Assembly: GCF_007971225.1 (NCBI RefSeq)
Contig: NZ_CP042435.1
Location: forward strand, 4,529,501 to 4,593,500
Reading direction: 5' to 3'
Length of the DNA stretch: 64,000 nucleotides
Origin: Panacibacter ginsenosidivorans
Lineage (GTDB): Bacteria > Bacteroidota > Bacteroidia > Chitinophagales > Chitinophagaceae
This document shows, one piece after another, positions 46,821 to 55,627 of the stretch. Position 1 is the stretch's first letter. Every line of letters starts with the position of its first letter. The position numbers and the translations under genes are program-made. Under the pieces are notes generated by a model. It was given only the letters and a program-made list of their open reading frames with translations. It was not told the DNA's origin and ran no database searches.

Positions 46821-47552
46821 TTAACCTGCTTTCCTTTCCAACAATTCCGGAACAACACTTAATGCAGGGACATGCCTGAACCGGCCTTCCTGCCATTCGA
46901 TCCGCCAGTTACCCGGTCGGCCATTGCGGACTTTTTGTAACTGTACTTGCCAGCGCGGGTATCCCACACCCGGCAAATCACCATATATTTCAGAAGGTAA
47001 AGAGCTAATTTTCCAGCGGGTAACGCAGGCAGTGGTATTCAACTTGCGGGGATTGACACGCACAATAAAACCGGTTACCCGGCTCTTTTCTACCGCGAGC
47101 TGCAATCGCCTTGAAGTGGTGAAATCCAGATCGGACAGTTCACTCACCACGGCAGCCAACCCCTCACACTTCAATGCCTCTTCCACTGCCCACAGCAGCT
47201 CTTTTTCTTTGGCCTGCTCAACAAATATGACCCTTTCCGGCGCAATCCCAAATGCCACCAGCGCAGGCGGAAATACCGTACGCACTTTACCGATCCAGAC
47301 GCACACCCCACCCCGCTGCATCAATGCCGCCAGGATACCCGCAATAAAACCACCCGCCGCCACCTTCTCTTCCGCACCCTTACAGATAAACTCATGCACC
47401 GCACCCAGCGGAAACTGTGCATCCGGGAAAGCTGCATTGACCGCACCGAGCCCAATGATTTCAAGCACGCCGCCGGGAACGGGTTTATATCCCTCCAGCG
47501 GAAGAATATCCCTTTGCAACTGCGCAATAATATCTGCTCTTGCTGCGGTCAT
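46821..47552 (-). CDS. imuA: Mutasome protein ImuA (RecA-like fold)
   Basis: 243 aa from ATG 47552; the frame continues to a GTG at 47579, but that codon falls inside an inverted repeat that looks like an operator. RecA-like without a complete Walker A: GAVHEFICKGAEEKVAAGGFIAGILAALMQRGG, then VCVWIGKV, RVIFVEQAKEKELLWAVEEAL and AVVSELSDLDFTTSRRLQLA. First gene of the operon; its stop is one base from the imuB start. The palindromic sequences at 47571-47611 are placed to repress it. Confidence 0.92.
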   Translation of the reverse strand: MTAARADIIAQLQRDILPLEGYKPVPGGVLEIIGLGAVNAAFPDAQFPLGAVHEFICKGAEEKVAAGGFIAGILAALMQRGGVCVWIGKVRTVFPPALVAFGIAPERVIFVEQAKEKELLWAVEEALKCEGLAAVVSELSDLDFTTSRRLQLAVEKSRVTGFIVRVNPRKLNTTACVTRWKISSLPSEIYGDLPGVGYPRWQVQLQKVRNGRPGNWRIEWQEGRFRHVPALSVVPELLERKAG

Positions 47553-47570
47553 CTCATGAATGAATGGTTG

Positions 47571-47597
47571 AATTTGCACAAATATTTAGTGCAAATT
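47571..47597. promoter_or_regulatory. Inverted repeat AATTTGCAC / GTGCAAATT upstream of imuA
   Basis: Perfect 9-bp arms (47571-47579 and 47589-47597) separated by nine A/T bases, starting 19 bp upstream of the imuA ATG. Its position just before the gene, overlapping the probable promoter, suits a repressor-binding site. Confidence 0.55.
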
Positions 47598-47598
47598 A

Positions 47599-47611
47599 CT
47601 AATATTATTAG
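47599..47611. promoter_or_regulatory. Palindromic box CTAATATTATTAG upstream of imuA
   Basis: CTAAT-ATT-ATTAG, a perfect 5-bp inverted repeat with 3-nt centre, immediately next to the 9-bp inverted repeat. The same box type occurs twice in the umu promoter region (57586, 57609). This suggests a shared damage-responsive regulator of both mutagenesis operons; the regulator gene is not in the window. Confidence 0.5.
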
Positions 47612-47765
47612 CAATTCATAGCCTAAATATTTCTTCTTTTTTACGATTCACACCGGAAGGAGTAACATAACGGCAGGAATAACTACTTTGTCAATATTTC
47701 CCCCCTAAAAAATTCGGATTGCTTGTTTTTTGCAATAATTTCCTATTAAGCCCAACTTATTCCCG

Positions 47766-47803
47766 GCAAATTATGCGATGAATAGGACCGTTAATCCCCG
47801 CAT
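47766..47803 (+). repeat. Imperfect 38-bp direct repeat, left copy
   Basis: GCAAATTATGCGATGAATAG followed by GACCGTTAATCCCCGCAT. It matches the copy at 47976-48013 (GCAAATTTTGCGGCGAATAA, GCCCGTTAATCTCCGCAT), with seven differences over 38 positions. Could be an intergenic repeat family or a decayed insertion footprint. Confidence 0.5.
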
Positions 47804-47975
47804 GGGGTGAAATATTACTTTTTTACACAAAAGGTAACTGGAAACGTAGCAACCTTCGCTTTTGATACAATTGATGCTGCGCAGAATTTAAAATGCTATA
47901 AAGCGAATATGGATATCAGATTACCCGGTAGTTTACTTTCGCTGGAAATAACTTCCCGTTAATTAATAAATGTGC

Positions 47976-48013
47976 GCAAATTTTGCGGCGAATAAGCCCG
48001 TTAATCTCCGCAT
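47976..48013 (+). repeat. Imperfect 38-bp direct repeat, right copy
   Basis: Partner of 47766-47803, 210 bp away in the same orientation, next to the palindrome at about 48022. Confidence 0.5.
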
Positions 48014-48352
48014 ACGCCGGCCCGGCCGGGCCGAACGCTTCAAACCTTGTAAATATTCTATCCCTTCCTGGCGGGTTTTATTTTTAGCACACCTTTTATT
48101 CTATAAAATCACGGGTATCCTTATCATCATCTGTATGCCGGTAAAAGACAAAAAAGACGATGAACAAAATTATTACAGCACCAATAATGCAGCAGGGTAT
48201 TTCATACCATAATGGAGACATTAGTATAGGGTTGCTTTTTTCTAAATTGCAACATTATAAAAGAGAAGGTAAAATTGCAAATTTTTTACGTTAATATACA
48301 ATTACTATTAATGTAATGAGGTGCCTGCATGTTAGTGGCAATGTTTTTTTCA

Positions 48353-48687
48353 TTATATAATTTGCACATTTGCTTCTTTATCTTCTTTTAAATAAAAAGC
48401 AATAAAAGCCATTGGTTGATCTTTTGAAGCATTGTCAAAATGTAAAATGTTTGTGTTCCTGGGTTCATAGAATGAGTCACCTTCATTAAGAATTACGGCT
48501 TCCTGCCCTTCTATCTGAAAAAGAACACTTCCTGATTTAATATAACCAACAACCGGGCAGGGATGTAAATGTTTTGGGGCTGTTTGTCCCGCCGGAAAAG
48601 TGATTTCCTGTATTTCACTGTCTTAACCTGTTGGTCAATTACTGCTGGTTGCAGATCTTTTCGGATAATTTCAGATGGTTTCGCCAT
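48353..48687 (-). pseudogene. Frameshifted cupin-domain protein
   Basis: From ATG 48687: MAKPSEIIRKDLQPAVIDQQ, then a one-base frameshift, then EITFPAGQTAPKHLHPCP, GYIKSGSVLFQIEGQEA and LNEGDSFYEP..NILHFDNASKDQPMAF to a stop at 48353. The second part is a clear small cupin barrel with the first metal-binding histidines (H-L-H). A single indel separates the two frames, so this is either a recent pseudogene or a sequencing error. Confidence 0.85.
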
Positions 48688-48722
48688 ACTGCCTGATTTG
48701 CCTGTTGTAATAATAAGCTGTT

Positions 48723-49693
48723 TTATTCCATCCAGAAAAGTATTTTTCCATTTTCAGCTTTTCTGCTTTCCGGGATTGCCCTTTTAAATTCGATCAATGG
48801 ATATTTCCCCGAAACTTCCATTTTAAAGTCCTTATTCATGATTTCCCGGATGATATCCGCCCAGATATTTTTTAATTCTGTTTTTAGTTTACCATTCAAC
48901 CATCCGTCAATCCCAAACCCTTTTATGGTCAGGTTCTTAAAGATAACAGCTGAACTGTGATACATTACGGGTTGCTCGCTATAAAGACCATAATGGATGA
49001 TTTTACTGTTGGGTGAAATAGTATTAATTACCGTTGAAGTCAGGCCTCCACCAACAGCATCCAAAAATCCCGCTATTCTTACAGTTTTTGCCAGTTCCTG
49101 AACTTGTTCTGCTATTGCCTGATTATCCGCTTTCAAAACCAAATTTGCACCAAGGCGTAATAATTCCTCTTTTTGTTGAAGATCGCGTACAATAGGAATG
49201 GTTTTTATGCCTCTATTTCTCGCGAATTGTATGATTAATTTGCTTACTGCTGAATTTCCTGCAGAAAGATGATCCATTCGTTTTCTTTAGCATCCAATTC
49301 TTCTAACAGCGCCCGGGCAGTCAATGGATTTAATGATAACTGAGCAGCTTTTTCAACAGATGCGTTTTTGGGTAAGAGGATGATTTTATCTTTTGGAATA
49401 TTTACGGATTCTGCCCAAATATTTTTGTGCCTGAAAGCAACAATTGAATCAACAGGGAAATTTTCATCTCCACCATTTCCCGTTATAGTTCCTACGCCTT
49501 CAAAACCCGCAACCTGTGGAAAATTCGGTTCAACCCGATACTGTTTTTCAATAAACATCAGATCCGCCGGATTTATCGGACTTGCCTTTACTTTAACCCG
49601 AACTTCATTGTCCAGCAAGTCTGCGATTTCCTTTTCTCCAAGTTTAAGCACTTTTTCAGCTTCACCTTTTTCTTCGAAATATAATGTTTGCAT
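48723..49693 (-). pseudogene. Frameshifted MDR-superfamily quinone oxidoreductase
   Basis: Two overlapping frames make one zinc-independent NAD(P)H:quinone oxidoreductase. The N-terminal GroES-like part is 49244-49693 (MQTLYFEEKGEAEKVLKL, NPADLMFIEKQYR, VAGFEGVGTI), and the Rossmann part is 48723-49277 (SAGNSAVSKLIIQFARNRG, LLRLGANLVL, GFLDAVGGGLTSTVINTI). The join is near WIIF...SAGNSAV, where the nucleotide-binding loop AGNSAVS begins. One indel accounts for the break. It is upstream of the broken cupin gene on the same strand, so the whole former operon seems inactive. Confidence 0.9.
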
Positions 49694-49907
49694 GTAATGA
49701 TCATTCTATGTTACACGGCTGGTTCAAACTGGTTCAACGGTTACTGGCTTTGCGTTGATTGACTCCCGCCTTTTCATGCTAAAACTTTTCTTTATACCTG
49801 CTGTTTAAGGTATTCAAAAGTTCTTCGTTTACAGTAACCTGGTAATTTAAGCAGCCTCATTTTCTAACTGTAGTCCGCGATTAACATGGCTACTAAAATT
49901 TATCAGG

Positions 49908-50090
49908 ATGTTGTCTCAATTTACCGCCACTCCAAAGTTATTCATAGGTATGGATGTACACAAGAAAAGCCGGAAGTTCATTACCGTTTTGATTAAAATC
50001 AAAAAGAGCATCAAATACTTATTAATAAAACTTTTAAGAACTTTAAAATACAGACTTTTGTTGAAAATATGGGCAGTGTTAAGACAGTGA
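49908..50090 (+). pseudogene. N-terminal fragment of an IS110-type transposase
   Basis: MLSQFTATPKLFIGMDVHKKSRKF carries the IGMDVHKKS start typical of IS110-family DEDD transposases, with the first catalytic Asp. After residue 25 the reading degenerates into a Lys/Leu-rich sequence with no recognisable transposase. No terminal inverted repeats are expected for IS110, and the element's other parts are not present. Confidence 0.6.
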
Positions 50091-50140
50091 GACATTCAAC
50101 GAAGACATGGTGATTGGCCCATCAGGATAAATACATAAAA

Positions 50141-50563
50141 ATGCAGGAATCAAAAGAAGAGAACCAGCCGGTGGTTAATGAAATAATTAAAAAGCAAAAT
50201 GCAAGCGATCACCTCGCAAATGAACGCACCTTTCTTGCATGGATACGCACCAGCATCGGCATTATGGCTTTCGGTTTTGTGGTAGTGAAATTTTCATTGT
50301 TCATAAAACAAATTGCTCTGCTGCTTCAAAAGGATGCCATCATTCCGCAACGGGGTTATTCTGCTGTTATCGGCATTTTACTGGTTATTGTTGGCGCGGT
50401 TGTTTTATTATTTTCTTTCATAAGGTATAAGCGAACAGAAAGACAATTAGCGAATGAATCTTACCGGTCTTCACCTGCGCTTGTTTTTTTGCTTACAATT
50501 ATTATCCTTATCATAAGCATCCTGCTTATTTTATATTTGATTAACAGCACAAGTGAATATTAA
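50141..50563 (+). CDS. DUF202 (YidH-type) membrane protein
   Basis: 140 aa from ATG 50141; the frame starts nine codons earlier at a TTG, which is less likely. NASDHLANERTFLAWIRTSIGIMAFGFVVVKF is the DUF202 signature (ANERTFLAWIRT), and three membrane helices follow at about residues 38-60, 80-105 and 117-137. Small inner membrane protein of unknown function, intact in an otherwise decayed stretch. Confidence 0.9.
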   Translation: MQESKEENQPVVNEIIKKQNASDHLANERTFLAWIRTSIGIMAFGFVVVKFSLFIKQIALLLQKDAIIPQRGYSAVIGILLVIVGAVVLLFSFIRYKRTERQLANESYRSSPALVFLLTIIILIISILLILYLINSTSEY

Positions 50564-50618
50564 GCAACCGAAGCGGGCCACAATTTTGCAGGAGGAAAAA
50601 ATAAATCAATTGGCGTTC

Positions 50619-51520
50619 TTATCGCATGAGTTCAAATTTCAATAATTTCTTTTCATTGTTTGCAAGAATGGTGATCAGGTATGTTCCGTTTGGAACTGAT
50701 GATGGGATAACAATATTTTCGGTTACAATACCACCATGCTCATTTTTATTGACAGGCTGCAGCATTTGCTTTCCATTGATATCATAAATATCAATCATTA
50801 CTTTACCTGTATAGGCCATGTTAAACTGTAAAGTTATCTGGCTACCCGTTACAGGATTGGGATACATACCTGCCTTCAGAACATTTGAAGCAATGATTTC
50901 ATTATTTGAAGCAACTGTTTTTATTTGCTGTGTATTCAAATATCTTGCTGTAAAAAAATTATCCTTATTTAATTGCAGGTAACCTGTTGTAAGAATTTTC
51001 CCATCGGGCTGTACTATCATTTCATTTACGCCCAGTGATCGTGCAGACGAAACACTGAAAAAAGTATCGCGGCCATTGTTGCCAAATGTTAGATCGGCTG
51101 TGCCATTGCTGTTTAAACGTGCAAGGCCGATAGCGTTGTAGCTGCTGTTGTTTATGTTACCTGCAAGCACAATTTTTCCATTATCCTGGATAGCCACACT
51201 TTCACCAAAACTGCCGGAACCGAAATAATCAATATACTGGTAGCCGTTATTTCCAAAATTGACAGCAACCCTTCCGTTTGCATCAAGGCATAAGGCGCTT
51301 TGTTTGTTTACATTGCCGGTTTGAGAATAACCGCTTAAAACTATCCTGCCATCCGGTAAAAGGCCTGCTCCATAAGCGCCGTCATTTGCGTTGGCACTTT
51401 CACGTACAATACCTTTTTTACCAAATAAAGTATCCAGTGTTCCATTTGCATTAAATCTAACAGCGAGATAATAATACCGAATAGCTGATCCGGAAATTTG
51501 TGAGTGGGTAAATGGAAATT
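50619..51520 (-). pseudogene. 5'-truncated T9SS-sorted beta-repeat protein
   Basis: An open minus-strand frame of about 300 codons. It has delta-60-type repeats (RFNANGTLDTLFGKKGIV, LLPDGRIVLSGYS, RLNSNGTADLTFGNNGRD, VQPDGKILTTGYL) and a C-terminal type IX sorting domain (YPNPVTGSQITLQF, IDIYDINGKQM, VPNGTYLITI). No ATG or signal peptide starts the frame, which runs back to a stop in the end of the neighbouring gene at about 51540. A secreted protein of this type needs a signal peptide, so this is the surviving 3' end of a longer gene. Confidence 0.8.
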
Positions 51521-51531
51521 GACTATGGGAG

Positions 51532-51987
51532 CTACAAACCTGTAATCATTTTGAGCATCTCATTGTATTCAGGATAATCTTTAAACATTTCTTCGAATGT
51601 TTGAAACATTATTTGCACGCCTTTTAAAAAGTCTTTATCCCAATCGTCACTAAGAGTGGGCATTTGTTGGACCATCATTGATTTGACGTGTACTGCGTCT
51701 TCTCCGACCAAAATTTTACCTATTTTATCTATTGCAGACATGAGGTACATTAACTGTGTAAGCGTAAGACCTGTCTTGTCATTGCTGACAAAAGATTCTG
51801 CTGTGAATTTTTCAACCAGTTCATTGTGGGCTTCCAGATCGAAACCGTGCGGGATGCTTTCAACAACGGGGTGCAAAGCGTCGCCAAAAAATATTGCTTG
51901 TAGTGCAGCGAGCGTAAACTGAAAGAAAGGGTAATGAGTGCCATCGTTACGAAAAGTGATTATATCTGAGGTTGATTGGTCGTGCAT
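51532..51987 (-). CDS. Hypothetical helical protein
   Basis: 151 aa, begins MHDQSTSDIITFRNDGTHYPF and is helical thereafter (AALQAIFFGDALHPVVESIPHG, TQLMYLMSAIDKIGKIL, FLKGVQIMFQTFEEMF). No signal peptide, no family recognised. The truncated T9SS gene begins right after its stop, so the junction at about 51530 probably marks a deletion or insertion end. Confidence 0.65.
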   Translation of the reverse strand: MHDQSTSDIITFRNDGTHYPFFQFTLAALQAIFFGDALHPVVESIPHGFDLEAHNELVEKFTAESFVSNDKTGLTLTQLMYLMSAIDKIGKILVGEDAVHVKSMMVQQMPTLSDDWDKDFLKGVQIMFQTFEEMFKDYPEYNEMLKMITGL

Positions 51988-52483
51988 TGGGAGAGAAGGA
52001 TTAAATACTAATGTACCGGTTACAAATTTATTTGTTCTGACTGAAGAATTAAAGGAGATAAAAATGTATTCTTAAAATCCCAAACAAAAGAAAAATCAAT
52101 ATAAAAATAATCACGAAGGATTTTATTCCTGAACTTTGTAATTTTACACCAATCAACACCGGTATATTGAGCTTTAAAATCTTCTTACAATACACGTTCA
52201 GCGTCACAAATTATTTCAAAGTTTCGTAAAACTGCATCGGCAGTTAATGTGTCTTTTTATGAAATCTTCATAGGAAATATCTTTTGTATATTTAAGAATT
52301 TTGGATGCACTGCTAATAATATAAGTGATGAGTTAATCAGGAGTGCGATGGTGCATATTATCGATGCTGGTTTTGATTGCTCAATAATCTTTTAAATAAA
52401 GCTTTGAAAATTATTTCTCGGAAAAAAAACATAGATGTCGTTTTATTCATATTGCAATTCAAATTCCAAAATTATTTCCATTT
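51988..52483. other. AT-rich intergenic region, nothing recognised
   Basis: About 500 bp upstream of the hypothetical gene and downstream of nth. No ORF, RNA gene or terminator could be supported. Confidence 0.5.
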
Positions 52484-53119
52484 TTAATTTTGCGTAGATT
52501 GATAATACGCACACACTTTATTCATTACACATTTCGCGTGGTCCGGGTTTGTTGGCCGGCATACTTCCCTTCCCAGGAAACTCATACACATGCCTGCATC
52601 CCATTGTTTTTGTGGTAACAGTTCCATCATTTCCTGTTCGATTTTCTTGGGATCTTCTGTGTCGACAATACCTAGACGGTTGCTTACCCTTATTGTATGC
52701 AGGTCTACAACTATACCTTCAATTTCTGCCTTTGCATAATTCTTTATAACATTGGCAGATTTTCTTCCAATACCCGGTAGCGCTACAAGCCCTCCCATGG
52801 TAGTTGGAATGGCTGAATCTTTTTTTAACTGTTTTGCAATTGCTACGAGCCACTTTGATTTGTTGCCAAAGCTTCTAACCTTGCTGATATATTTATGAAG
52901 ATCTTCCGGCTCACACTTTGCAAGTGCTTCCATCGTCGGCATTGCTTTGAATAATTCCGGTGCAATAAGGTTTATAACAGTATCTGTTGTTTGTGCAGAC
53001 AGTACTACCATTACCAGCATCTGGTATAAATTCTTTGCATCCAACGGATGTTTATGATCCTTGTATTTTTTTATTAATGGCTTGACTGCATTTGGCCAGT
53101 CGACTGTTGGTTGTTTCAT
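52484..53119 (-). CDS. nth: Endonuclease III-like DNA glycosylase/AP lyase
   Basis: 211 aa. Base excision repair of oxidised pyrimidines. The HhH motif LPGIGRKSANVI (about 110-121) holds the catalytic Lys, and VDLHTIRVSNRLG holds the catalytic Asp. The C-terminal iron-sulphur loop is atypical: instead of C-x6-C-x2-C-x5-C it reads C-x6-H-x2-C-x5-C (VCRPTNPDHAKCVMNKVC), so one Cys ligand is His. It is the last gene of the minus-strand repair run that begins with the umu genes, with a 25-bp gap to the 117-aa gene. Confidence 0.92.
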   Translation of the reverse strand: MKQPTVDWPNAVKPLIKKYKDHKHPLDAKNLYQMLVMVVLSAQTTDTVINLIAPELFKAMPTMEALAKCEPEDLHKYISKVRSFGNKSKWLVAIAKQLKKDSAIPTTMGGLVALPGIGRKSANVIKNYAKAEIEGIVVDLHTIRVSNRLGIVDTEDPKKIEQEMMELLPQKQWDAGMCMSFLGREVCRPTNPDHAKCVMNKVCAYYQSTQN

Positions 53120-53144
53120 TTAAAAGTAATTTAAAATTAAATTT

Positions 53145-53498
53145 CTATACCAATGCCCAATCATCATAATTAATATCTAAATCGAACAGCTTTACAATTA
53201 ATGATTGTTTTATAATATCATTTATCATGTACTTGTCTTCATACTCTTTGAAGAGGGAAGCATCTTCCGGAAGTTGCGGTATAGGATAGTTAAAAAGGTT
53301 TTTAATACTATCTATCATGTAATACATATAAACGTCAGGTGTTTTCTGGTGCACATCCAGGCAAACCCTTATCATTGGTTTACACAATTGATTATGCACC
53401 TGCATAATAGTAGCTACAGCGTTGATCCTTTTGTTATTGTATATGAAAGGAAGGTCAAATTCCAACGCTTTTTTCAATTCTATTTTTTTTGCTGCCAT
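53145..53498 (-). CDS. Hypothetical protein in repair gene run
   Basis: 117 aa, MAAKKIELKKALEFDLPFIYN..NAVATIMQVHNQLCKPMIRVCLDV, mixed alpha/beta, no membrane segment. It lies between the DUF3268-like gene and nth on the same strand, so it may be translated from the same transcript. No family recognised. Confidence 0.65.
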   Translation of the reverse strand: MAAKKIELKKALEFDLPFIYNNKRINAVATIMQVHNQLCKPMIRVCLDVHQKTPDVYMYYMIDSIKNLFNYPIPQLPEDASLFKEYEDKYMINDIIKQSLIVKLFDLDINYDDWALV

Positions 53499-53517
53499 AA
53501 TTTATAAAAGTACAAGA

Positions 53518-53528
53518 GTGCGACGCAA
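53518..53528 (+). repeat. Dispersed GTGCGACGCAA motif, copy 4
   Basis: GTACAAGAGTGCGACGCAAC in the 71-bp gap between the 117-aa and the DUF3268-like genes. It shares the GTACAAG lead-in with the copy near 88-107 and the following AAAGCTTAAT with the cas4-cas1 gap copy. Confidence 0.5.
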
Positions 53529-53569
53529 CGAAAGCTTAATTCTTAGATAATAGCGGACTCAATAAAATT

Positions 53570-54226
53570 CTAACTCATTTTGATTTGCGATACCAGGTTT
53601 TTTAAATCACGGCCATCTTTAATTGATTGCCCTGAAGCCCATCCGCGTTCCGGGTAATACCTTACAATTGCTCCTTTAAATAAAAACCTTATTTCTGAAT
53701 TTGTTCTGTAATGAATTTTATATCCAAGATCTTCTATTGTTTTTTTTGCTTCAATCATTTTTGGACTTTCATAAGTTACATATTCGCCTTTTTCTAAACC
53801 TGCCTCCTCTAAAACTGGCTTGCATATTTCAATAACCTGGTTACATTTATCAACATCAAAATAACCTATATGACATTCATTTTCTGGTATACCCATTTGA
53901 ATAGATAGCCATTTGTATGCTTTCTTCCTTTTTGATGTAATCGGTAAACTTTCTTTCCAGATTTCATCTATCAATCCATCTTTAAATATTTTATCAAAGA
54001 AAAAGTGCGCCCTTTTCTTGGCGGCTCTTAATTCTTCATTTGCCAATCTACCTAATGCGATGTTAGTTCCCTTATGTACTCCAACATAAGCATTGCAATC
54101 TCTGCAGATATAGATCATACCATAAGATCTTCCGTAGACTTCAATACTGTCAATGTATTCAGTGCCTTTAAAACAGTATGGACAAATCTCACCTTTGGTG
54201 ATTGATTTTATAGCAGAGTGGTCCAT
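53570..54226 (-). CDS. Zinc-finger DUF3268-like protein
   Basis: 218 aa. An N-terminal zinc ribbon (CPYC at about 15-18, CRDC at about 40-43) is followed by AYVGVHKGTNIALGRLANEELRAAKKRAHFFFDKIF, the conserved DUF3268 block, then YKWLSIQMGIPENECHIGYFDVDKC. A C-terminal extension of about 85 residues (FLFKGAIVRYYPERGWASGQ) is not typical and may be a DNA- or nucleotide-contacting domain. Probably part of the damage-response operon; exact role unknown. Confidence 0.8.
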   Translation of the reverse strand: MDHSAIKSITKGEICPYCFKGTEYIDSIEVYGRSYGMIYICRDCNAYVGVHKGTNIALGRLANEELRAAKKRAHFFFDKIFKDGLIDEIWKESLPITSKRKKAYKWLSIQMGIPENECHIGYFDVDKCNQVIEICKPVLEEAGLEKGEYVTYESPKMIEAKKTIEDLGYKIHYRTNSEIRFLFKGAIVRYYPERGWASGQSIKDGRDLKNLVSQIKMS

Positions 54227-54280
54227 AAATTTTTGCCGATTATTACATATTAACTATTATGGTTTGTCTTTTATTTTTAT

Positions 54281-55114
54281 TTAAATGACAAGCTCCGGGA
54301 CATCATTATAGGTAAACTTCTTTTTAGGATCCCCGCATTGTTGAAAATCTTTCGGTATTGTAAAAGCATTCATTTCTTTAGCAGGATATTGATTGGAAGC
54401 AATCTGAACTATTCTTTCTTCACTTAATTGTGGATTCAACCACTCTTTTGCTTGAGCTAAATTAATAATGGTTGGCATTCTTTTTTTGGAATTATGGATC
54501 TGCTCCATCAATTTATTCGCTTTCGATGTAGCTATCGCAACAGTAAGTATAGTTTCTGTAGTTACTTCACCGGTGTCTTTATCAACATCTGTATGAGTCC
54601 AGGGATTATACACTCCAGCCAACATGGTAAAAGGTGATTCTTTACTTGTTGAAAAAATATGATAAGGATATTTGACAGCTGTCTTTAATTGCTGGCCCTT
54701 TTTTCCAATAGGGAATATATGGCGCCATTCATAGAATCCGTCAATGAAAATTACACAACGTCTTTTTAAAGCAGATTCTCTCCACATAGTTTTTTCAAGT
54801 ATCTCATCTCCTACAACATTTAATGTTGTATAACCTTTAATAAATATTCCTTTTTCATTATTATAGCCGTTCCAAAATCTTTGTGCATGCTCCCAGTTTT
54901 GAATATAACCTGGAAGATATCCCCACATCATTTTTGTTAGATGATTCTTCCTGTCTACTGAATCAAAATACATAACGGGATGCATCTTGTGATCAAAACC
55001 ATTGATATAAGAAGCAGATGGAAAATTCATCGTGAGTTGTGTATCTACCACGGCTTCCGGAAAATAATCCAGTATGCTTTCCAGCTTTACTTCAAATGAA
55101 ATATGATAACACAT
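54281..55114 (-). CDS. SRAP/YedK (HMCES)-type abasic site protein
   Basis: 277 aa. The catalytic Cys is residue 2 of MCYHIS, exposed after Met removal, and forms a thiazolidine crosslink with abasic sites in single-stranded DNA. Other family residues are visible: RCVIFIDGFYEW with the Glu at about residue 126, and H-N-S-K-K-RMPTII with the His near 210. The length is slightly above that of E. coli YedK (222 aa), with insertions. It lies downstream of umuC and belongs with DNA-damage genes, as is common in Bacteroidota. Confidence 0.93.
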   Translation of the reverse strand: MCYHISFEVKLESILDYFPEAVVDTQLTMNFPSASYINGFDHKMHPVMYFDSVDRKNHLTKMMWGYLPGYIQNWEHAQRFWNGYNNEKGIFIKGYTTLNVVGDEILEKTMWRESALKRRCVIFIDGFYEWRHIFPIGKKGQQLKTAVKYPYHIFSTSKESPFTMLAGVYNPWTHTDVDKDTGEVTTETILTVAIATSKANKLMEQIHNSKKRMPTIINLAQAKEWLNPQLSEERIVQIASNQYPAKEMNAFTIPKDFQQCGDPKKKFTYNDVPELVI

Positions 55115-55117
55115 AGC

Positions 55118-55624
55118 TTATGAATTTTCAATTTCTTCAAATTTAATTCTTATAGGTTGTTTATTGCCGTATTTCATAATAATGTATAATTCTCCAAATG
55201 TGATTTCATACTGGGTTTTCAATTCCTGTTCACCGCCAATTCTCCAGTTAGTCTTGTTTTGAATATATCTCCTGATATTACTTTCAAATTTTAGTCTTAT
55301 TCTCCTGTTCAATGCTTCAGTATCGGAAACCAAAATAGAAAAAACCACATATTTGGAGTCTGGCATTAACATCGATTTCAGTTTTTCTACATGTGCCGGG
55401 TTTTCAAGATCTATGATAGCTGCGAAGCGATCACCACCAAGCGCACGTTTATGCACTATTGCTTTGTTCTTATCATCGTAATGTGACAGCAGTATATGGT
55501 CTTTATCATTGTTCTCAAAATGATCGTATCCTCGTTTATATGTTTGGGAAACTAAATATCTTTTATTTCTTTTTTTAAAAGCATCAATAAATCGCAGTTC
55601 AAATCTTTCAAAGGGGTTAAACAT
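55118..55624 (-). CDS. Hypothetical protein in repair gene run
   Basis: 168 aa, MFNPFERFELRFIDAFKKRNKRYLVSQTYKR, basic N-terminus and alpha/beta body (VVFSILVSDTEALNRRIRLKFE). It is 3 bp after umuC and 3 bp before the SRAP gene, so it is clearly co-transcribed with both. No family recognised; small basic proteins in this position often bind DNA or a polymerase, but that is inference. Confidence 0.7.
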   Translation of the reverse strand: MFNPFERFELRFIDAFKKRNKRYLVSQTYKRGYDHFENNDKDHILLSHYDDKNKAIVHKRALGGDRFAAIIDLENPAHVEKLKSMLMPDSKYVVFSILVSDTEALNRRIRLKFESNIRRYIQNKTNWRIGGEQELKTQYEITFGELYIIMKYGNKQPIRIKFEEIENS

Positions 55625-55627
55625 ACA

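Larger units (their letters stand above)
47612..48352. other. Non-coding region left of the imuA promoter
   Basis: About 740 bp without a credible gene; an 80-codon plus-strand frame (47970-48212) has a random-looking composition. It holds the imperfect 38-bp repeat pair and the GC-palindrome CGGCCCGGCCGGGCCG near 48022. Confidence 0.5.

Noticed and set aside
47970-48212. Plus-strand 80-codon frame
   Set aside because: It runs through the 38-bp repeat and a GC palindrome and shows no protein-like pattern.
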